A stretch of DNA of 64,000 nt from Mantis religiosa (lineage: Eukaryota > Arthropoda > Insecta > Mantodea > Mantidae), in the NCBI GenBank assembly GCA_030765055.1, contig CM060957.1, positions 198,042,335-198,106,334 on the forward strand. The letters are read 5' to 3'. Under the pieces are notes generated by a model. That model worked only from the letters and a program-made list of their open reading frames with translations. It was not told the origin of the DNA and made no database searches. Shown in pieces: positions 53,867-64,000 of this stretch (position 1 is the stretch's first letter; every line of letters starts with the position of its first letter). The translations under genes were made by a program, and so were the position numbers.

Positions 53867-56263
53867 TCACACTTGTTCAGGGAACAATGCAATTTTACTA
53901 ATTGGTCTTTTGTAGGACCCTCTGCTGGTCCTCACTGTCACTACACGTACTAGTCCATCCGCTCCAGGATGGGTAGTCTCGATTACACCAGTTGGCCAAA
54001 TAAGTGGAGGGACACCGTCCTCCTTCAGAAGAACCAGCTGTCCAACCTGTAAATTGGACTGATCACGGAGCCATTTGGAGCGCTGCTGGAGTTGACTGAG
54101 GTAATCTGTGGACCATCGCCTCCATATCTGCTCACGACATCGCTGAACCAGTTGCCATCGGGATAGCCTTGAAGATGGTCCTGAAATACAGACTGGTTCG
54201 GGAAAGGATATTAATGGTTCACCCACTAGGAAGTGTCCAGGAGTAAGGAACGCATATTCATCTGGAGTGTTAGGTATTGGTGTGATCGGCCTTGAATTTA
54301 GGCATGCCTCTATCTGAGTTAACAGAGTTGTCATCTCTTCAAATGTTAACACGGTGTTTCCTACGACTTTCTTGAGATGACCCTTTATTGACTTTATGCC
54401 AGCTTCCCATAATCCTCCAAAATTTGGAGCATGTGGAGGGATGAAGTGCCATTTCAAGCCTTCCATTGACATGAACTCTGAGATCGCTGATAAATAATCC
54501 TTGCTGCGCAAAAACCGTTCCCTCTCATCTAACTTTCTCTTTGCTCCAGTGAAACATGTTCCATTATCACTATATATATGGCTGCATCGTCCACGCCTTG
54601 TCATAAACCTCCTTAATGCAGCAATGAATGCTTCTGTGGTAAGATCACTCACAAGCTCAATATGCACAGCCTTTGTGGTCATACATACAAACAGTGCAAT
54701 GTAATACTTCCTTAGTGCCCTACTTCTTGGATGTCCATGCTTAATTTGGAGTGGCCCTCCATAGTCCACTCCAGTATGTGAAAATGTCTTGCTTGGCGTG
54801 ACTCTGGCTGCAGGCAGTTGCCCCATGAGTTGGCTGGCAGCAGCTGCCTTAGTTTTGAAGCACGTAACACACTTGCTGATTATATTTCTGATTACAGATT
54901 TTCCATTTGCAATCCATATGCGTTGTCTGAGCGAAGCTAATACCAGTTGCGTTCCTGCATGCAACAGGCGAACGTGCTCATTGCGAATTATCAATTTGGT
55001 CACATGATGCCTTGGTGGCATGATTAGCGGATGCTTCTGTTCAAAAGGTGCATCTGCATTCTCGAGCCTGCCGCCCACCCTCAGCAAATTATCTCCATCC
55101 AGATAGGGGTGCAAAGTTAGAAGTTTGCTATGAGAAGATAAGGGCTCAGATTGTTGCAAACTAAATATTTCTGGACCAAATGAGCAACGTTGAACTATGC
55201 GAACAATGACCTTGAAGGATCCATTCAACTCATCAGTTGTCAATGGCCCTAATTGTCTTGAGGTTTTATGTCTGGTATTGCACGCAAATCGGCAAACGTA
55301 GGCAATTACGCGTTGGAGTTTGTTCCAATTTGAAAACCGACTGAAGATGGCATCTGTTTCTTCGTTGGTTGATATAAAACAATGCTTGACAATTTTTTTC
55401 TCTGGAATTTCAGCTTCCTTTCTAGTTACTTTTAAGGATTGTGGCCAAACCAAATAATCCATGGACAACCAGGTAGGCCCCGCCCACCATAGCGTACTTT
55501 CTTTCAAGTAATGTGGATCGGTTCCTCTAGAGAGCATATCTGCAGGGTTATCTTCGGAGAGCACATGCTTCCAAGCACCCTGTGATGTTAGCTGCTGTAT
55601 CTCTGCAACTCGATTGGCCACGTATGTCTTCCATGATGCAGGATTCCCGTTGATCCATGCTAGCACAATAGTCGAGTCTGTCCAAAAGTACTGCTCTTGA
55701 ACATTAAGGTTTAGAGCCCTGTGTACCTTTACCAACAGCTTACTTAACAGAAGAGCGCCACTTAATTCTAATCGAGGTAAAGTCACCTGTTTTAACGGAG
55801 CTACTCTGGATTTTGATGAAAGAAGACGAACTGTAATGTTCCCGGTGCTGGTGGTACATCTTAAATACACACAGGCACCATAAGCCTTTTGTGATGCGTC
55901 ACAAAATCCATGTAATTGTATTTGAATAGTCAAGTCTGGAATGACTCTTCGGGGTACGTTTATGGAGTTTAACTTAGGAAGCTGTTCGCATAGTAGCTTC
56001 CATTGTACCGTTAGATTCAGGGGCAAAGATTGGTCCCAATCTAAGCGGTGCTGCCAAATGGTCTGAATGAAGCACTTGCATCGAACAATAATAGGTCCTA
56101 ACAGTCCCATCGGATCATATATCGCTGCTACAGTAGATAAAACAGTCCTCTTCGTCCATTTGGGTTGTTCGAGCCTCCTCAGATCTACACCATATTGAAA
56201 TACGTCATTATTAGGATGCCAATTCAAACCTAGTATCTTAACAGAATTATCGTCAAGTGGAAG
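53867..56263 (-). CDS. BEL/Pao RNase H-integrase portion
   Basis: Continues the frame of the upstream part after the TAG; the first internal ATG (56227) is not a likely natural start. Order: Peptidase_A17/RNase H region (KWTKRTVLSTVAAIYDPMGL, LHGFCDASQKAYGACVYLRC), integrase zinc-binding domain (HVRLLHAGTQLVLASLRQRI with CVTCFK), integrase core (FSHTGVDYGGPLQIKH first Asp, IYSDNGTCFTGAKRK second Asp, FGGLWEAGIKSIKGHLKKVV with Glu) and a DUF5641 C-terminus (VGQLVLLKEDGVPPLIWPTG). All catalytic residues seen. It ends at 53867, 58 bases from the 3' LTR. Confidence 0.9.
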   Translation of the reverse strand, partial: LPLDDNSVKILGLNWHPNNDVFQYGVDLRRLEQPKWTKRTVLSTVAAIYDPMGLLGPIIVRCKCFIQTIWQHRLDWDQSLPLNLTVQWKLLCEQLPKLNSINVPRRVIPDLTIQIQLHGFCDASQKAYGACVYLRCTTSTGNITVRLLSSKSRVAPLKQVTLPRLELSGALLLSKLLVKVHRALNLNVQEQYFWTDSTIVLAWINGNPASWKTYVANRVAEIQQLTSQGAWKHVLSEDNPADMLSRGTDPHYLKESTLWWAGPTWLSMDYLVWPQSLKVTRKEAEIPEKKIVKHCFISTNEETDAIFSRFSNWNKLQRVIAYVCRFACNTRHKTSRQLGPLTTDELNGSFKVIVRIVQRCSFGPEIFSLQQSEPLSSHSKLLTLHPYLDGDNLLRVGGRLENADAPFEQKHPLIMPPRHHVTKLIIRNEHVRLLHAGTQLVLASLRQRIWIANGKSVIRNIISKCVTCFKTKAAAASQLMGQLPAARVTPSKTFSHTGVDYGGPLQIKHGHPRSRALRKYYIALFVCMTTKAVHIELVSDLTTEAFIAALRRFMTRRGRCSHIYSDNGTCFTGAKRKLDERERFLRSKDYLSAISEFMSMEGLKWHFIPPHAPNFGGLWEAGIKSIKGHLKKVVGNTVLTFEEMTTLLTQIEACLNSRPITPIPNTPDEYAFLTPGHFLVGEPLISFPEPVCISGPSSRLSRWQLVQRCREQIWRRWSTDYLSQLQQRSKWLRDQSNLQVGQLVLLKEDGVPPLIWPTGVIETTHPGADGLVRVVTVRTSRGSYKRPISKIALFPEQV

Positions 56264-58978
56264 CTAGTGTGGTTCCTGACCTGCCAATTGAGCTTCAGGA
56301 ATGTTCTTCAAAAGGTCAGAGTTATTCGAACGCCATTTCCGTATAGGAAATCCTCCACTGCTCAACAATAAAGTTAAATCCTCGTATAGGCAAATTGCTT
56401 CTTCAATAGTGTTGGCACCTGTCAATAAGTCATCAACGTAAAAGTCTTGTCTTATCACTTCAGCTGCTTTCGGATGTGTCCTCTCATGGTCAAGTCCTAT
56501 TTGAGCCAGACACCTAATGGCTAAATATGGTGCAGCGGCAGTACCGTAAGTCACGGTAGTTAGACGGTAAATTTCCAACGGTTGGTTGGGGTTTCTGCGC
56601 CAAACTATCCTTTGGAGATTTCGATCATCTTCATGAACTTGAATCTGCCTGTACATCTTCTCGATGTCAGCTGTAAGTGCATACCTATGATTGCGAAATC
56701 GCAGTAAAATTGAAAACAGATCATCTTGAATTGTTGGGCCAACCATCATTATCTCATTTAAAGATACCGATGACGTAGTTTTAGCTGATGCATTGAAAAC
56801 TACCCTTACTTTTGTCGTAACACTTGTCTCCTTAACTACAGCATGGTGTGGCATGTAATAACAGCATTGACTGTCATTTGTGGAACACACCCTTTCCATA
56901 TGCCCAAGCTGAAGGTACTCATCCATGAACTTAACATATTCTCTTTTGAGGTCCCTTTGCTTCTCTAACCTTCTCTCGATGTACCCAAAATTTCTCTTGG
57001 CCATTTCAAATGAGTCTCCAAGGTCCTCTTTGCGTCCATGCAAAGGCAACCTTACCTTGAACCTGCCAGATTCATTTCGCGTAAAATTTTCTCGAAAATG
57101 TTCTTCACACAAGGTTTCTTCCTTCGAGTACTGCCTATCTGTCAACTCTTCTTGTTCCCAAAATCGTTCCACTTGAGAATGTAGTTGGTCTGTAACAGTC
57201 AAAAGTGAAGTTACCGTGTTCTTGGGTACTTGCACTGAATTCTGGGGTATGTGTCCAGAAAGAATCCAGCCCAGCTGTGTGTTCTGCAAGGTAGGATGTC
57301 CATCTCTGGACAGCTGTCCTGGTTTCAGGATCTCAAAAAACACAGTAGCACCTAGTAACACATCAATTTCACTGGGCTCGTAAAACTTTGGATCAGCGAG
57401 AGGGAGATCTGTAGGAAGCTGCCAGTCATTATACTGCACTTTAAATGAAGGCAACGGACCTGTGATGCTATCCAGTACAGAACCCAGTACGTGTCTGTTG
57501 TAATCACTGACTCTAGATGATACATGCAACTGGCACAAGTGAGATGATTCTGATGCCCTTACATTGCTAATTCCATTGATTGAAACAGAATGTTTGTTCA
57601 ACTGAAGACCCAATCTGTCTACTAGATTGCGGGATATGAAGTTCATCTGTGATGCACTGTCTAGTAGTGCTCGACATTGATGGACATTACCTTTGCTATT
57701 CTTAATGTCAACTACAGCTGTAGCTAGCAATACTTCAGCATGCACGCAGCTCCGTTTTACAGAACAATATGAATGGTGTTGTGGCCCATTAGTTGAGGAT
57801 GACGCAGTGCTATTAGTATTAGAGTCATGCAACAATGTGTGATGAGACTTATTGCATTCTACGCAGTAACCAGATCTACAGTCATTAACTCTGTGGTCAT
57901 CTCTCAAACAATTATAACATAATCTACATTCTTTCACTAATCGCATGCGTTCACTTACACTTAAGTTTATAAACCTAGCACATTTATGCAGTAAATGGGA
58001 AGACTTGCATAATGGACATGACAACGTAGTAACAAAGGAGCGTTGTGTTCCCTTTGTATTCAGACTTCGTTTTGCATCATCCTGGCTTGTTGTTACCATT
58101 TTGTTGGAAGCCACGATTTCTAGAGTTTGACAATTGTGCTCCAAAAACTGAATTAAGTCCTTAAGCTTGGGTTGAACATCACCTGCAGTGCGGGTTTCCC
58201 ACTGCTTTCTCAAGTTGATGCTAATGCGTTCTAAAAGCAAATGGCTGAGTAACATGTCCTGCAGTGGCGTTTCTATCTTGAGTGCTTCTATTGCATTTAA
58301 GTTACTGCACAGCTGATTTATTAGCAGCCTCAGTTCCTTAGGGGAGTCGTGTTTAGCACTTGGTAAATTAAGCAACTCCTTAATGTGAATATCCGAAATT
58401 AACCTGGGGTTATGATATCTGCTGCGTATGAGTTCCCAAGCGACCTTGAAATTGTCCTGAGTAACAGGCAGGTTTTCTATCAATTGGTGAGGTTCACCAG
58501 ATAAGCATGACAGAAGGTAATAATAACGCTGAATATCTGTGAGGCTGGAATTATTAATGATAAGAGCGTCAAAAGTATCAAGAAAATGCATAAAATCTGA
58601 TAAAGCTCCATTGAATTTTGGCAATGAAATGGATGGAAGCTTTAATACACTGTTATTTGTATTGTCGTTGCTCATAGATGGCAGTGATGACTGAGCTCCT
58701 GTATTTAGCACCGTCTCAATTTTAGACTCGGTTTCGAAGCACAACTCTTCAAATGTTTCCCTATCTGCATCGTTAGATTCATCGTTGGGATCTGCTACTT
58801 CTAACTGGGCCTGTATTTGGTTATACTCCTCAATTTTGCTCAATAAAGCTCGCTTCCGAACGATGATATCATTAATATTGCCCTCTTGAAAGCCGTTTAC
58901 AAATGAGGCTATTCTTGTCACACAAGACTTTACTGTTGCCCGTTTTTTTACTAAGGCACGTTTCTGATCACTATCCAT
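56264..58978 (-). CDS. BEL/Pao Gag-protease-reverse transcriptase
   Basis: 904 codons from the first ATG after the leader. Order: N-terminal coiled region; Gag of DUF1759 type (LPKFNGALSDFMHFLDTFDA, about 115-250); zinc-knuckle region CPLCKSSHLLHKC and CRLCYNCLRDDHRVNDC (about 320-385); DUF1758-type aspartic protease with ALLDSASQMNFISR (about 440); RT with KVRVVFNASAKTTSSVSLNE, YALTADIEKMYRQIQVHEDD (motif A Asp) and DFYVDDLLTGANT (motif C YVDD at 847-850). It stops at TAG 56266-56264 shortly after the RT. The same frame continues uninterrupted beyond the stop, so this is one polyprotein gene with a single premature amber codon. Confidence 0.9.
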   Translation of the reverse strand: MDSDQKRALVKKRATVKSCVTRIASFVNGFQEGNINDIIVRKRALLSKIEEYNQIQAQLEVADPNDESNDADRETFEELCFETESKIETVLNTGAQSSLPSMSNDNTNNSVLKLPSISLPKFNGALSDFMHFLDTFDALIINNSSLTDIQRYYYLLSCLSGEPHQLIENLPVTQDNFKVAWELIRSRYHNPRLISDIHIKELLNLPSAKHDSPKELRLLINQLCSNLNAIEALKIETPLQDMLLSHLLLERISINLRKQWETRTAGDVQPKLKDLIQFLEHNCQTLEIVASNKMVTTSQDDAKRSLNTKGTQRSFVTTLSCPLCKSSHLLHKCARFINLSVSERMRLVKECRLCYNCLRDDHRVNDCRSGYCVECNKSHHTLLHDSNTNSTASSSTNGPQHHSYCSVKRSCVHAEVLLATAVVDIKNSKGNVHQCRALLDSASQMNFISRNLVDRLGLQLNKHSVSINGISNVRASESSHLCQLHVSSRVSDYNRHVLGSVLDSITGPLPSFKVQYNDWQLPTDLPLADPKFYEPSEIDVLLGATVFFEILKPGQLSRDGHPTLQNTQLGWILSGHIPQNSVQVPKNTVTSLLTVTDQLHSQVERFWEQEELTDRQYSKEETLCEEHFRENFTRNESGRFKVRLPLHGRKEDLGDSFEMAKRNFGYIERRLEKQRDLKREYVKFMDEYLQLGHMERVCSTNDSQCCYYMPHHAVVKETSVTTKVRVVFNASAKTTSSVSLNEIMMVGPTIQDDLFSILLRFRNHRYALTADIEKMYRQIQVHEDDRNLQRIVWRRNPNQPLEIYRLTTVTYGTAAAPYLAIRCLAQIGLDHERTHPKAAEVIRQDFYVDDLLTGANTIEEAICLYEDLTLLLSSGGFPIRKWRSNNSDLLKNIPEAQLAGQEPH

Positions 58979-59358
58979 TGTGACTGTGGGAATGGAAACG
59001 AAAAGGAATAATGAACCAGTCTGTACTTACCGGCTGTCGAAGTCCAAGTCCTTTGGTTGCCGAGAACAACGCTAGAAGTCCTTGGTAGTCGTCGTTGTAA
59101 ACTGCTTTCGCTCGCCGCTGTATAGATTCATAGGTTGGTAGTGTTTCTGCTTGTGTCGTCTGCTTGAGTCGTCTGCTTGGCTCCTTTGCGCAGGCGCGAA
59201 CTGGCCGAGAGGCAACTGCACAGGGCTACTGTGACTATATGGCCGGCTGGATCACTGCATGCTTCCTGATTCCAACATGGCTAGGTTAGCGATGCAAACA
59301 TGCTTGCCACGAATATTTCACACTTCCACTGTCACATCCGGCCCGGAGGACCAAAAAA

Positions 59359-59600
59359 TGTTACGAGCCATAACATCTCCCTGGTAGCTCACTAATCAAA
59401 TCAGTTACACTTTCAAATAACTATTTATTACCACAAATAACTGCATTACAAACTGTGATTACAAAAGACTTGCTTCTACACACCGTCCATGATGCCTCGC
59501 AAGCTACTAGCGGCAGAGCAGCCAACCTACTCCAGAAAGTTACAAAAAATAACGATTCTGCTCATCAGAGCTGCCACCACTGTTCCTGGTGAGCTCAACA
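59359..59600 (-). repeat. BEL 5' LTR (242 bp)
   Basis: Partner of 53567-53808; in minus reading it drives the element and is followed after five T residues by the probable primer-binding site. Confidence 0.92.
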
Positions 59601-59605
59601 TGGCG

Positions 59606-60090
59606 TATTCTCAATACAGAGATGTTTACCAGAGCTTGCCCCACAAAATCCAACCTCTGCGGTCCTCGTCCCGAAGGGTGTGCAACAGGAAATAAGGGAC
59701 TGAATGATGGGGTGATTTACGGTGGTGACATGGTATGCCCCAGGACTGCTACGGCTGCCGAGAAGGCCCATCAGTAACCACGAAAACTGGCAAAAGAGGT
59801 TCTGGGGTAATCTCTCGATTGGGTTCCTCCGCTAGGTGAGAATGTTCCTTCAAACGCCCAAACAATGGTCCACTTGGGTGTTTGACCCCATTTATTTATT
59901 TAATGCCCGTTACCGCGACACTATGCACCAAAATATACAGTACTGGAATTAGGTTTCTTTCTTTGTCTTTTTTAATTTATATCAAAGGTTAATTCATATC
60001 GGATGGAAAGCATGTGACTCTTATTGTCATTACCTTATGTATCGAGATGATAGTGTGAATGTTCAAAATGTACTTCATTGTACTGTAGGC
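59606..60090. other. No recognisable gene
   Basis: The frame at 59589-59777 crosses the LTR junction and is not a gene. A 'tttatttatttaatg' string at 59888-59903 is low complexity. Confidence 0.35.
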
Positions 60091-60540
60091 AGTGTTCATA
60101 AATCTCACAAAGATTTTTCAACATTTTCTGGAACACAGGTTGCTGCAACAGTCCCGAAGAATGAGACAACCTTCTGACGTAATGCATACACAGTTTAGTT
60201 TGGGGTGGATCTGCAAAATTGAGAACTTGCCCTTTAATATTCTCCAGACATAAACATCAGGTGGTGTGAGAGCGGGGGAATGTGATGGGTAGGATCATTG
60301 AACGCTGTCGGAAATTACTCATCCTGGAAATGTATCGTGCAGCATAGCCATACACTGCTGAGCCTTGTGGCAGGTCGCCCCTTCTTGTTTGAACCACTGT
60401 ATATTCATCTGTATATTTCTGGTACGATAAAACCTTCTGAGATCCTGAATAAATGGCGCAGTCACTATGTTCCTATGTTACATGACTACCAGACCTTCCC
60501 TTGTGTTGACACAATTCACTATCCGTACGATGACATTCTT
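60090..60540 (-). pseudogene. Tc1/mariner-type transposase fragment
   Basis: Minus-strand translation reads IQWFKQEGATCHKAQQCMAM (the 'WFQQDGATCHTA' second catalytic region, with Asp apparently replaced by Glu), LHDTFPG, then YPSHSPALTPPDVYVWRILK (the 'WPPRSPDLTPLDFFLWGYLK' block with the third catalytic Asp read as Val) and a C-terminal helix. One stop lies after TFPG and others follow. It is the C-terminal third of a family widespread in arthropods. Confidence 0.7.
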
Positions 60541-61112
60541 TAACAGATAGCATAATTGTGTTGCTAGGTGCTGGCTGATCCATTCTCACTTCCAGTCATA
60601 GAACAGATCATTCTTTACATAACAACCTGGCTTTAAACCTTTATTAATGATTCTATAAAATACTCCTGCAGTAAATTAATCACCCATCAGCTGTATGCAT
60701 TATGTCAGAGTTCTGCAGGAAATGTTCTGTCTGTCATTTTATATCTTTCAGCTGCGGAAAGTTTGTGCTAGTATACTATTTCTGTATTTTAATGCATATG
60801 TGGTAGGCTGATAAAAATAGTTCATATTATTCTACTGCCATCTATTGCACACCATAACGCAATGTTATCAACTTACAACGGATACTCATGTACAACATTT
60901 CGTTTGTATGTAATATATCAGCTATATTGTGATGCAACATGATCTTGTAAGTGAAACTATTCTTCATCACTGAACAGTATCAATTATGCATCAATCTAAA
61001 ATGACATTTGTATATTTATCACTGGAATTAGTCTTAAATTACTGTGAGTTCGTCAGACATACAATGTTACTGTTGTGATTCAGCATACTGTACATGGAGA
61101 CACCTTCAACCC

Positions 61113-61300
61113 TTTCACCGATATGGAAGTCATATGACGTCCAAGTTAAAATGTTCCAAAGTGCTAAGGCCATGTATAGACGTCCTGAACATACATTCAT
61201 TTAATGCTTCTTTAACACCAATTACTTTAATCTTGCTATTTTGCAATACATTTAAATTAGTTCTATAAATGATGAAAACATACCCTAAAAAGAGTGCCAA
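61113..61300. mobile_element. piggyBac terminal fragment
   Basis: Matches the left end of the piggyBac element at 12801-12960: caaccctttcacc, then tatagacgtcctg(a/t)(g/a)catacat and catttaatgc blocks in the same order, and the 'ttaaattagttctataa' region. The other end was not found, so it is a partial or solo end. Confidence 0.6.
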
Positions 61301-61970
61301 TTCTGTTTTATAAGAGAATGTATGTTTTATTGCATATCAATTATAATGTGTAGAGGTCTATACAGAATTAACATTTTTTCTGTAGATATCCCTGAACAAT
61401 CTGTAATGTAACATGACATTAATCACACACAGTATAAACAAAAATATTTAGTATGTAAAAACAGAAGCTAACAACAATGGAGTAGTAGAAAAATTACAAC
61501 AAAATATAATTGTTATAATATTTATTGTAAAAGTATTTAGTTTCAGACATTTCTAACACATCCTTTGTCCATTGAATAGCTTCATAAATAGCTTTAGTAC
61601 ATCATTTCTGAGTTATGAAAAGTTATTCTTCCAGCAGCTTGAACAAGTTGAGCCCAGTAATGTAGTTGTGTTGGCAGTGCTGTCTTCTTCAGTAATAAGT
61701 ATATCTTGTGAAAAGTCCATCACATATTTCAACATTAACTGACTTTTTGTTTCGATAACTTTGGCAGGTTGCCGTGGATCGAGTCACTGTTTTGAGCTGA
61801 ACATGTCTTTGAGTCTCTTAAGTCTGCTCAAGCTTCCCAAGAAGTTGTTTGTACAACAAGAGAACAGTGGTGTGTAGTGCAGTTTGAAAAATTATTCATG
61901 GATTCAAAGAAGGTAATATTTAAATTTGTACATATTTTGTAGCATACATAAAATGTATTTCTTTCTTCAC
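61301..61970. other. No recognisable gene
   Basis: AT-rich; it ends in a polypyrimidine tract and AG (tttctttcttcacag) shared with 22977-22990. Confidence 0.4.
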
Positions 61971-61972
61971 AG

Positions 61973-62405
61973 ATTTGTTTTTGAAAATAAGAACTTCATT
62001 TGATTCAACAGCTTTTTGAAATGGATAATAAACTAGGAATCAAAGAAGAGGATCTCCTCACAGATGACATAGCCTCACAGAATGAGAGAGACTATAAAGA
62101 GAAGTACTGATACTGTTATCCTGGATACTGATTGTGACATGACAATCAAAACAGAAATTAAATCAGAGACTCCTTTTATCAAACAACTTGTTAAGCATAT
62201 TAAGACTGAAGCAGCTATATGGAGCAACAACTGCGAGATGGATTGAACCAATGAAGTTGAACAGGATTAAGGAGAATTAGTTCCAGAGAATCCTGAAATT
62301 ATGGATAAGAAATACAACAGTGATCATGAAGTATATAACAAAATAGAAATCAAAGAACCTTCGCAGTTGGAAACAGAAACATCATCAGTTTTTGATAATA
62401 CTGAG
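61973..62405 (+). pseudogene. Decayed duplicate of zinc-finger exon 1
   Basis: Aligned from the acceptor to the donor with 22991-23447. It opens MDNKLGIKEEDLLTDDIASQ at 62021, then has a deletion of about 30 bases after ERDY, stops in place of codons at about 62245 and later, and the intact block IEIKEPSQLETETSSVFDNT before the GT donor at 62406. The three-base pattern at the end shows that copy 1 has one extra base at 23375-23378. No zinc-finger exon follows inside the window, but the gene could continue to the right. Confidence 0.75.
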
Positions 62406-64000
62406 GTAAGTTATCTAGACGTCTATTGTAGTTAGAGAAATGTTTGGTAATAATCATCTAAATATATTCTGTGCTAATGTAGTGTGCTACAGTCTCCTAC
62501 ACAAATGAATGGCAAATCAAGTCAAGTATTCACAGACAACAGATAACCTAGCTATAAACATAGTTGATACTAGATATGATTGTACCTCCATGTCACAATT
62601 AGAGTAACTTGTTATGTGCATGTATATAACTTTAAGTCGTTGAGTTAGATAAATATGCAAGTGGATGCTAAAATGTGTTCCAGACACAACAAGGCTTACA
62701 TTGTTTTTATATGAAGTAAATACTAATGATGTAATCCAACAATATAGTTTCGGGGCCTGTAAGTCGAGGTCCAACTGAGGAGATATCCCTGACGTTTTAT
62801 CTCTAAGTGCTTTGGACATCTTCATAGAGAGCGACGTCTACTATCTGTGACAACTACAGTATCCTGTTTTCCTCCTAAGTAGCGGAAGAGTGAGCTTATG
62901 GACTAATGCCAACTTCATTGAGAATGTAGAGTTTCAAATTTAGTACTACCTACAAAAAAACCTACGCATTCCAGTATTTGGGTAAGGAAGTGTTGTTATT
63001 GTATCTACAGATTCAAGTAGTGTCTATGATGACCCCACATGGAGCTTAGGTCAGGTGATATCTGTTAGAATACAAACATGCATATATTATGTCCAAAGTT
63101 AAACTTCGATTTTGGTCTTGAGGATTATTACTTCTAGTATAGTGTGCCTTTCAATTAGCTGGGCCTGAGTAAAGTCTATGTCTAATTGTGTTATATTGCC
63201 ACATTCTTTGTTTAGATCTTTTTTGGTGATAACTTATAAATTCACAGCATAGATCATGCTAGCAGCCGTTGTGTTGGATATTTGACACATCTCCATAAGA
63301 AACAGGCTCATTGCTGTCTACTGAAAGTGACCTACCCTAAACAAGATACGGACAATGGACTACTCATAAGTGACCCGTGTAATCCAACAGTCATTTTCTC
63401 TCTTTATTATATATTATATTTAGTATATTGTGGTATCTATCCGCCCTTAAATATGCATTTAATATGACTTTCGCGGTTATTATTCCAATGTTATGTTTAA
63501 CAGGGACGGTATCATATGCCTTTCTAATAATTTAGAACAGGGAATTTATATTAAAAGTCACTTTCGAAATTCTCAGAATATCACATCATTGTGTGAGCTG
63601 GTTGGTATATGTGTGTATGTATAGTGTGGTATGCGTCGTCGGTAGTGAACGAGTGGAGATAATTACATATTAACTTATACAATACATTACATATAGTACA
63701 GAAACACAATATTGCCTAAAACTATTACCAGAAATATCATCACCCTATAATTTATGAATATTATTTAACCACATTCCTCATTCATATTTTTTTATTTTAC
63801 ACAAATCTTGTAGTCTTTTCTAGCCAACGTTTCATCATTTCACTCACTTACTAAACCACAAAACTGCATTGTCCTGGGTTTCCAGTTCTCTTAATGTCAC
63901 ATCTGTCTCTATATATACATTCGTTCTACTCTCTGTTTGTGTTTTTTTACATTGTATTTATCACTACACACTAGCATTCAAGTATCTACATTTACATCTT
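62406..64000. other. Intron or intergenic sequence after the duplicated exon
   Basis: Apart from the repeat at 63272-63397 nothing is recognised. The minus-strand frame 62517-62825 has no domain. Confidence 0.4.
63272..63397. repeat. Segment repeated at 23467-23590
   Basis: Second copy of the intron segment that follows zinc-finger exon 1. It shows that the duplication covered intron as well as exon. Confidence 0.7.

Larger units (their letters stand above)
53567..59600 (-). mobile_element. BEL/Pao LTR retrotransposon, near-intact, 6.0 kb
   Basis: Bounded by the 5-bp duplication tggcg (53562-53566 and 59601-59605). LTRs are 242 bp each (53567-53808, 59359-59600), start TGTTACG and end CTCAACA, and differ at only two or three positions by eye, so insertion is recent. 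Minus orientation: a likely primer-binding site (tggtcctccgggccgg) lies five bases inside the 5' LTR, then a leader and one pol-type frame of about 1,704 codons interrupted by a single TAG. A purine-rich tract (aggtgggcggca) precedes the 3' LTR. Confidence 0.92.

Noticed and set aside
53567..59600. Endogenous retrovirus with an envelope gene
   Set aside because: The domain order is BEL/Pao Gag-Pol and nothing encoding an envelope follows the integrase; only 58 bases separate it from the LTR.

Overview
The window reads as a piece of a large, AT-rich, transposon-packed arthropod genome, most likely an insect. The evidence is spliced genes with GT/AG introns, a tandem C2H2 zinc-finger gene with an acidic N-terminal exon, tRNA-derived SINEs, Penelope-like elements (PLEs), piggyBac, mariner and hAT relics, and Jockey, R1-like, copia, gypsy and BEL/Pao elements. 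The zinc-finger gene architecture resembles cockroach and termite gene families, but that placement is a guess from general knowledge.

Layout. 1-630: 3' end of a PLE with a 40-bp poly(A). 1.5-11.5 kb: two copies of a DNA element with roughly 700-bp inverted arms, SINE and non-LTR scraps, a hAT-like fossil, and a compact PLE carrying two canonical hammerhead ribozyme motifs. 11.7-15.6 kb: two nested miniature PLE insertions, then a Tc1/mariner-type transposase cut in two by a piggyBac element at a TTAA site. 15.8-21.8 kb: a third inverted-arm copy, two more PLEs, a folded-back mariner fragment and a decayed non-LTR retrotransposon. 23.0-41.8 kb: a plus-strand zinc-finger gene (three exons supported by in-frame splice phases). 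Its introns hold a 4.2-kb head-to-head PLE and an 8.65-kb gypsy provirus, itself interrupted by a 5'-truncated R1-like element. 42-53 kb: mariner, Jockey, two further gypsy relatives and copia fragments. 53.6-59.6 kb: a young BEL/Pao provirus with near-identical 242-bp LTRs and a pol reading frame broken by a single visible amber codon. 60-64 kb: mariner and piggyBac remnants and a decayed duplicate of the zinc-finger first exon.

How it fits together. Apart from the zinc-finger gene, which carries reading-frame breaks of its own, nothing here looks like a conserved host gene. The window is best read as an insertion history. Target-site duplications recognised by eye give a relative order: piggyBac into mariner, R1-like into gypsy, PLE into PLE, and PLE into an inverted-arm element. 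The most notable system is the PLE family. Four independent copies share one architecture: head-to-head 3' ends, an 11-12 bp target duplication, and a single 40-44 bp tail on one side only. In the best-preserved small copy a complete hammerhead motif lies in each arm.
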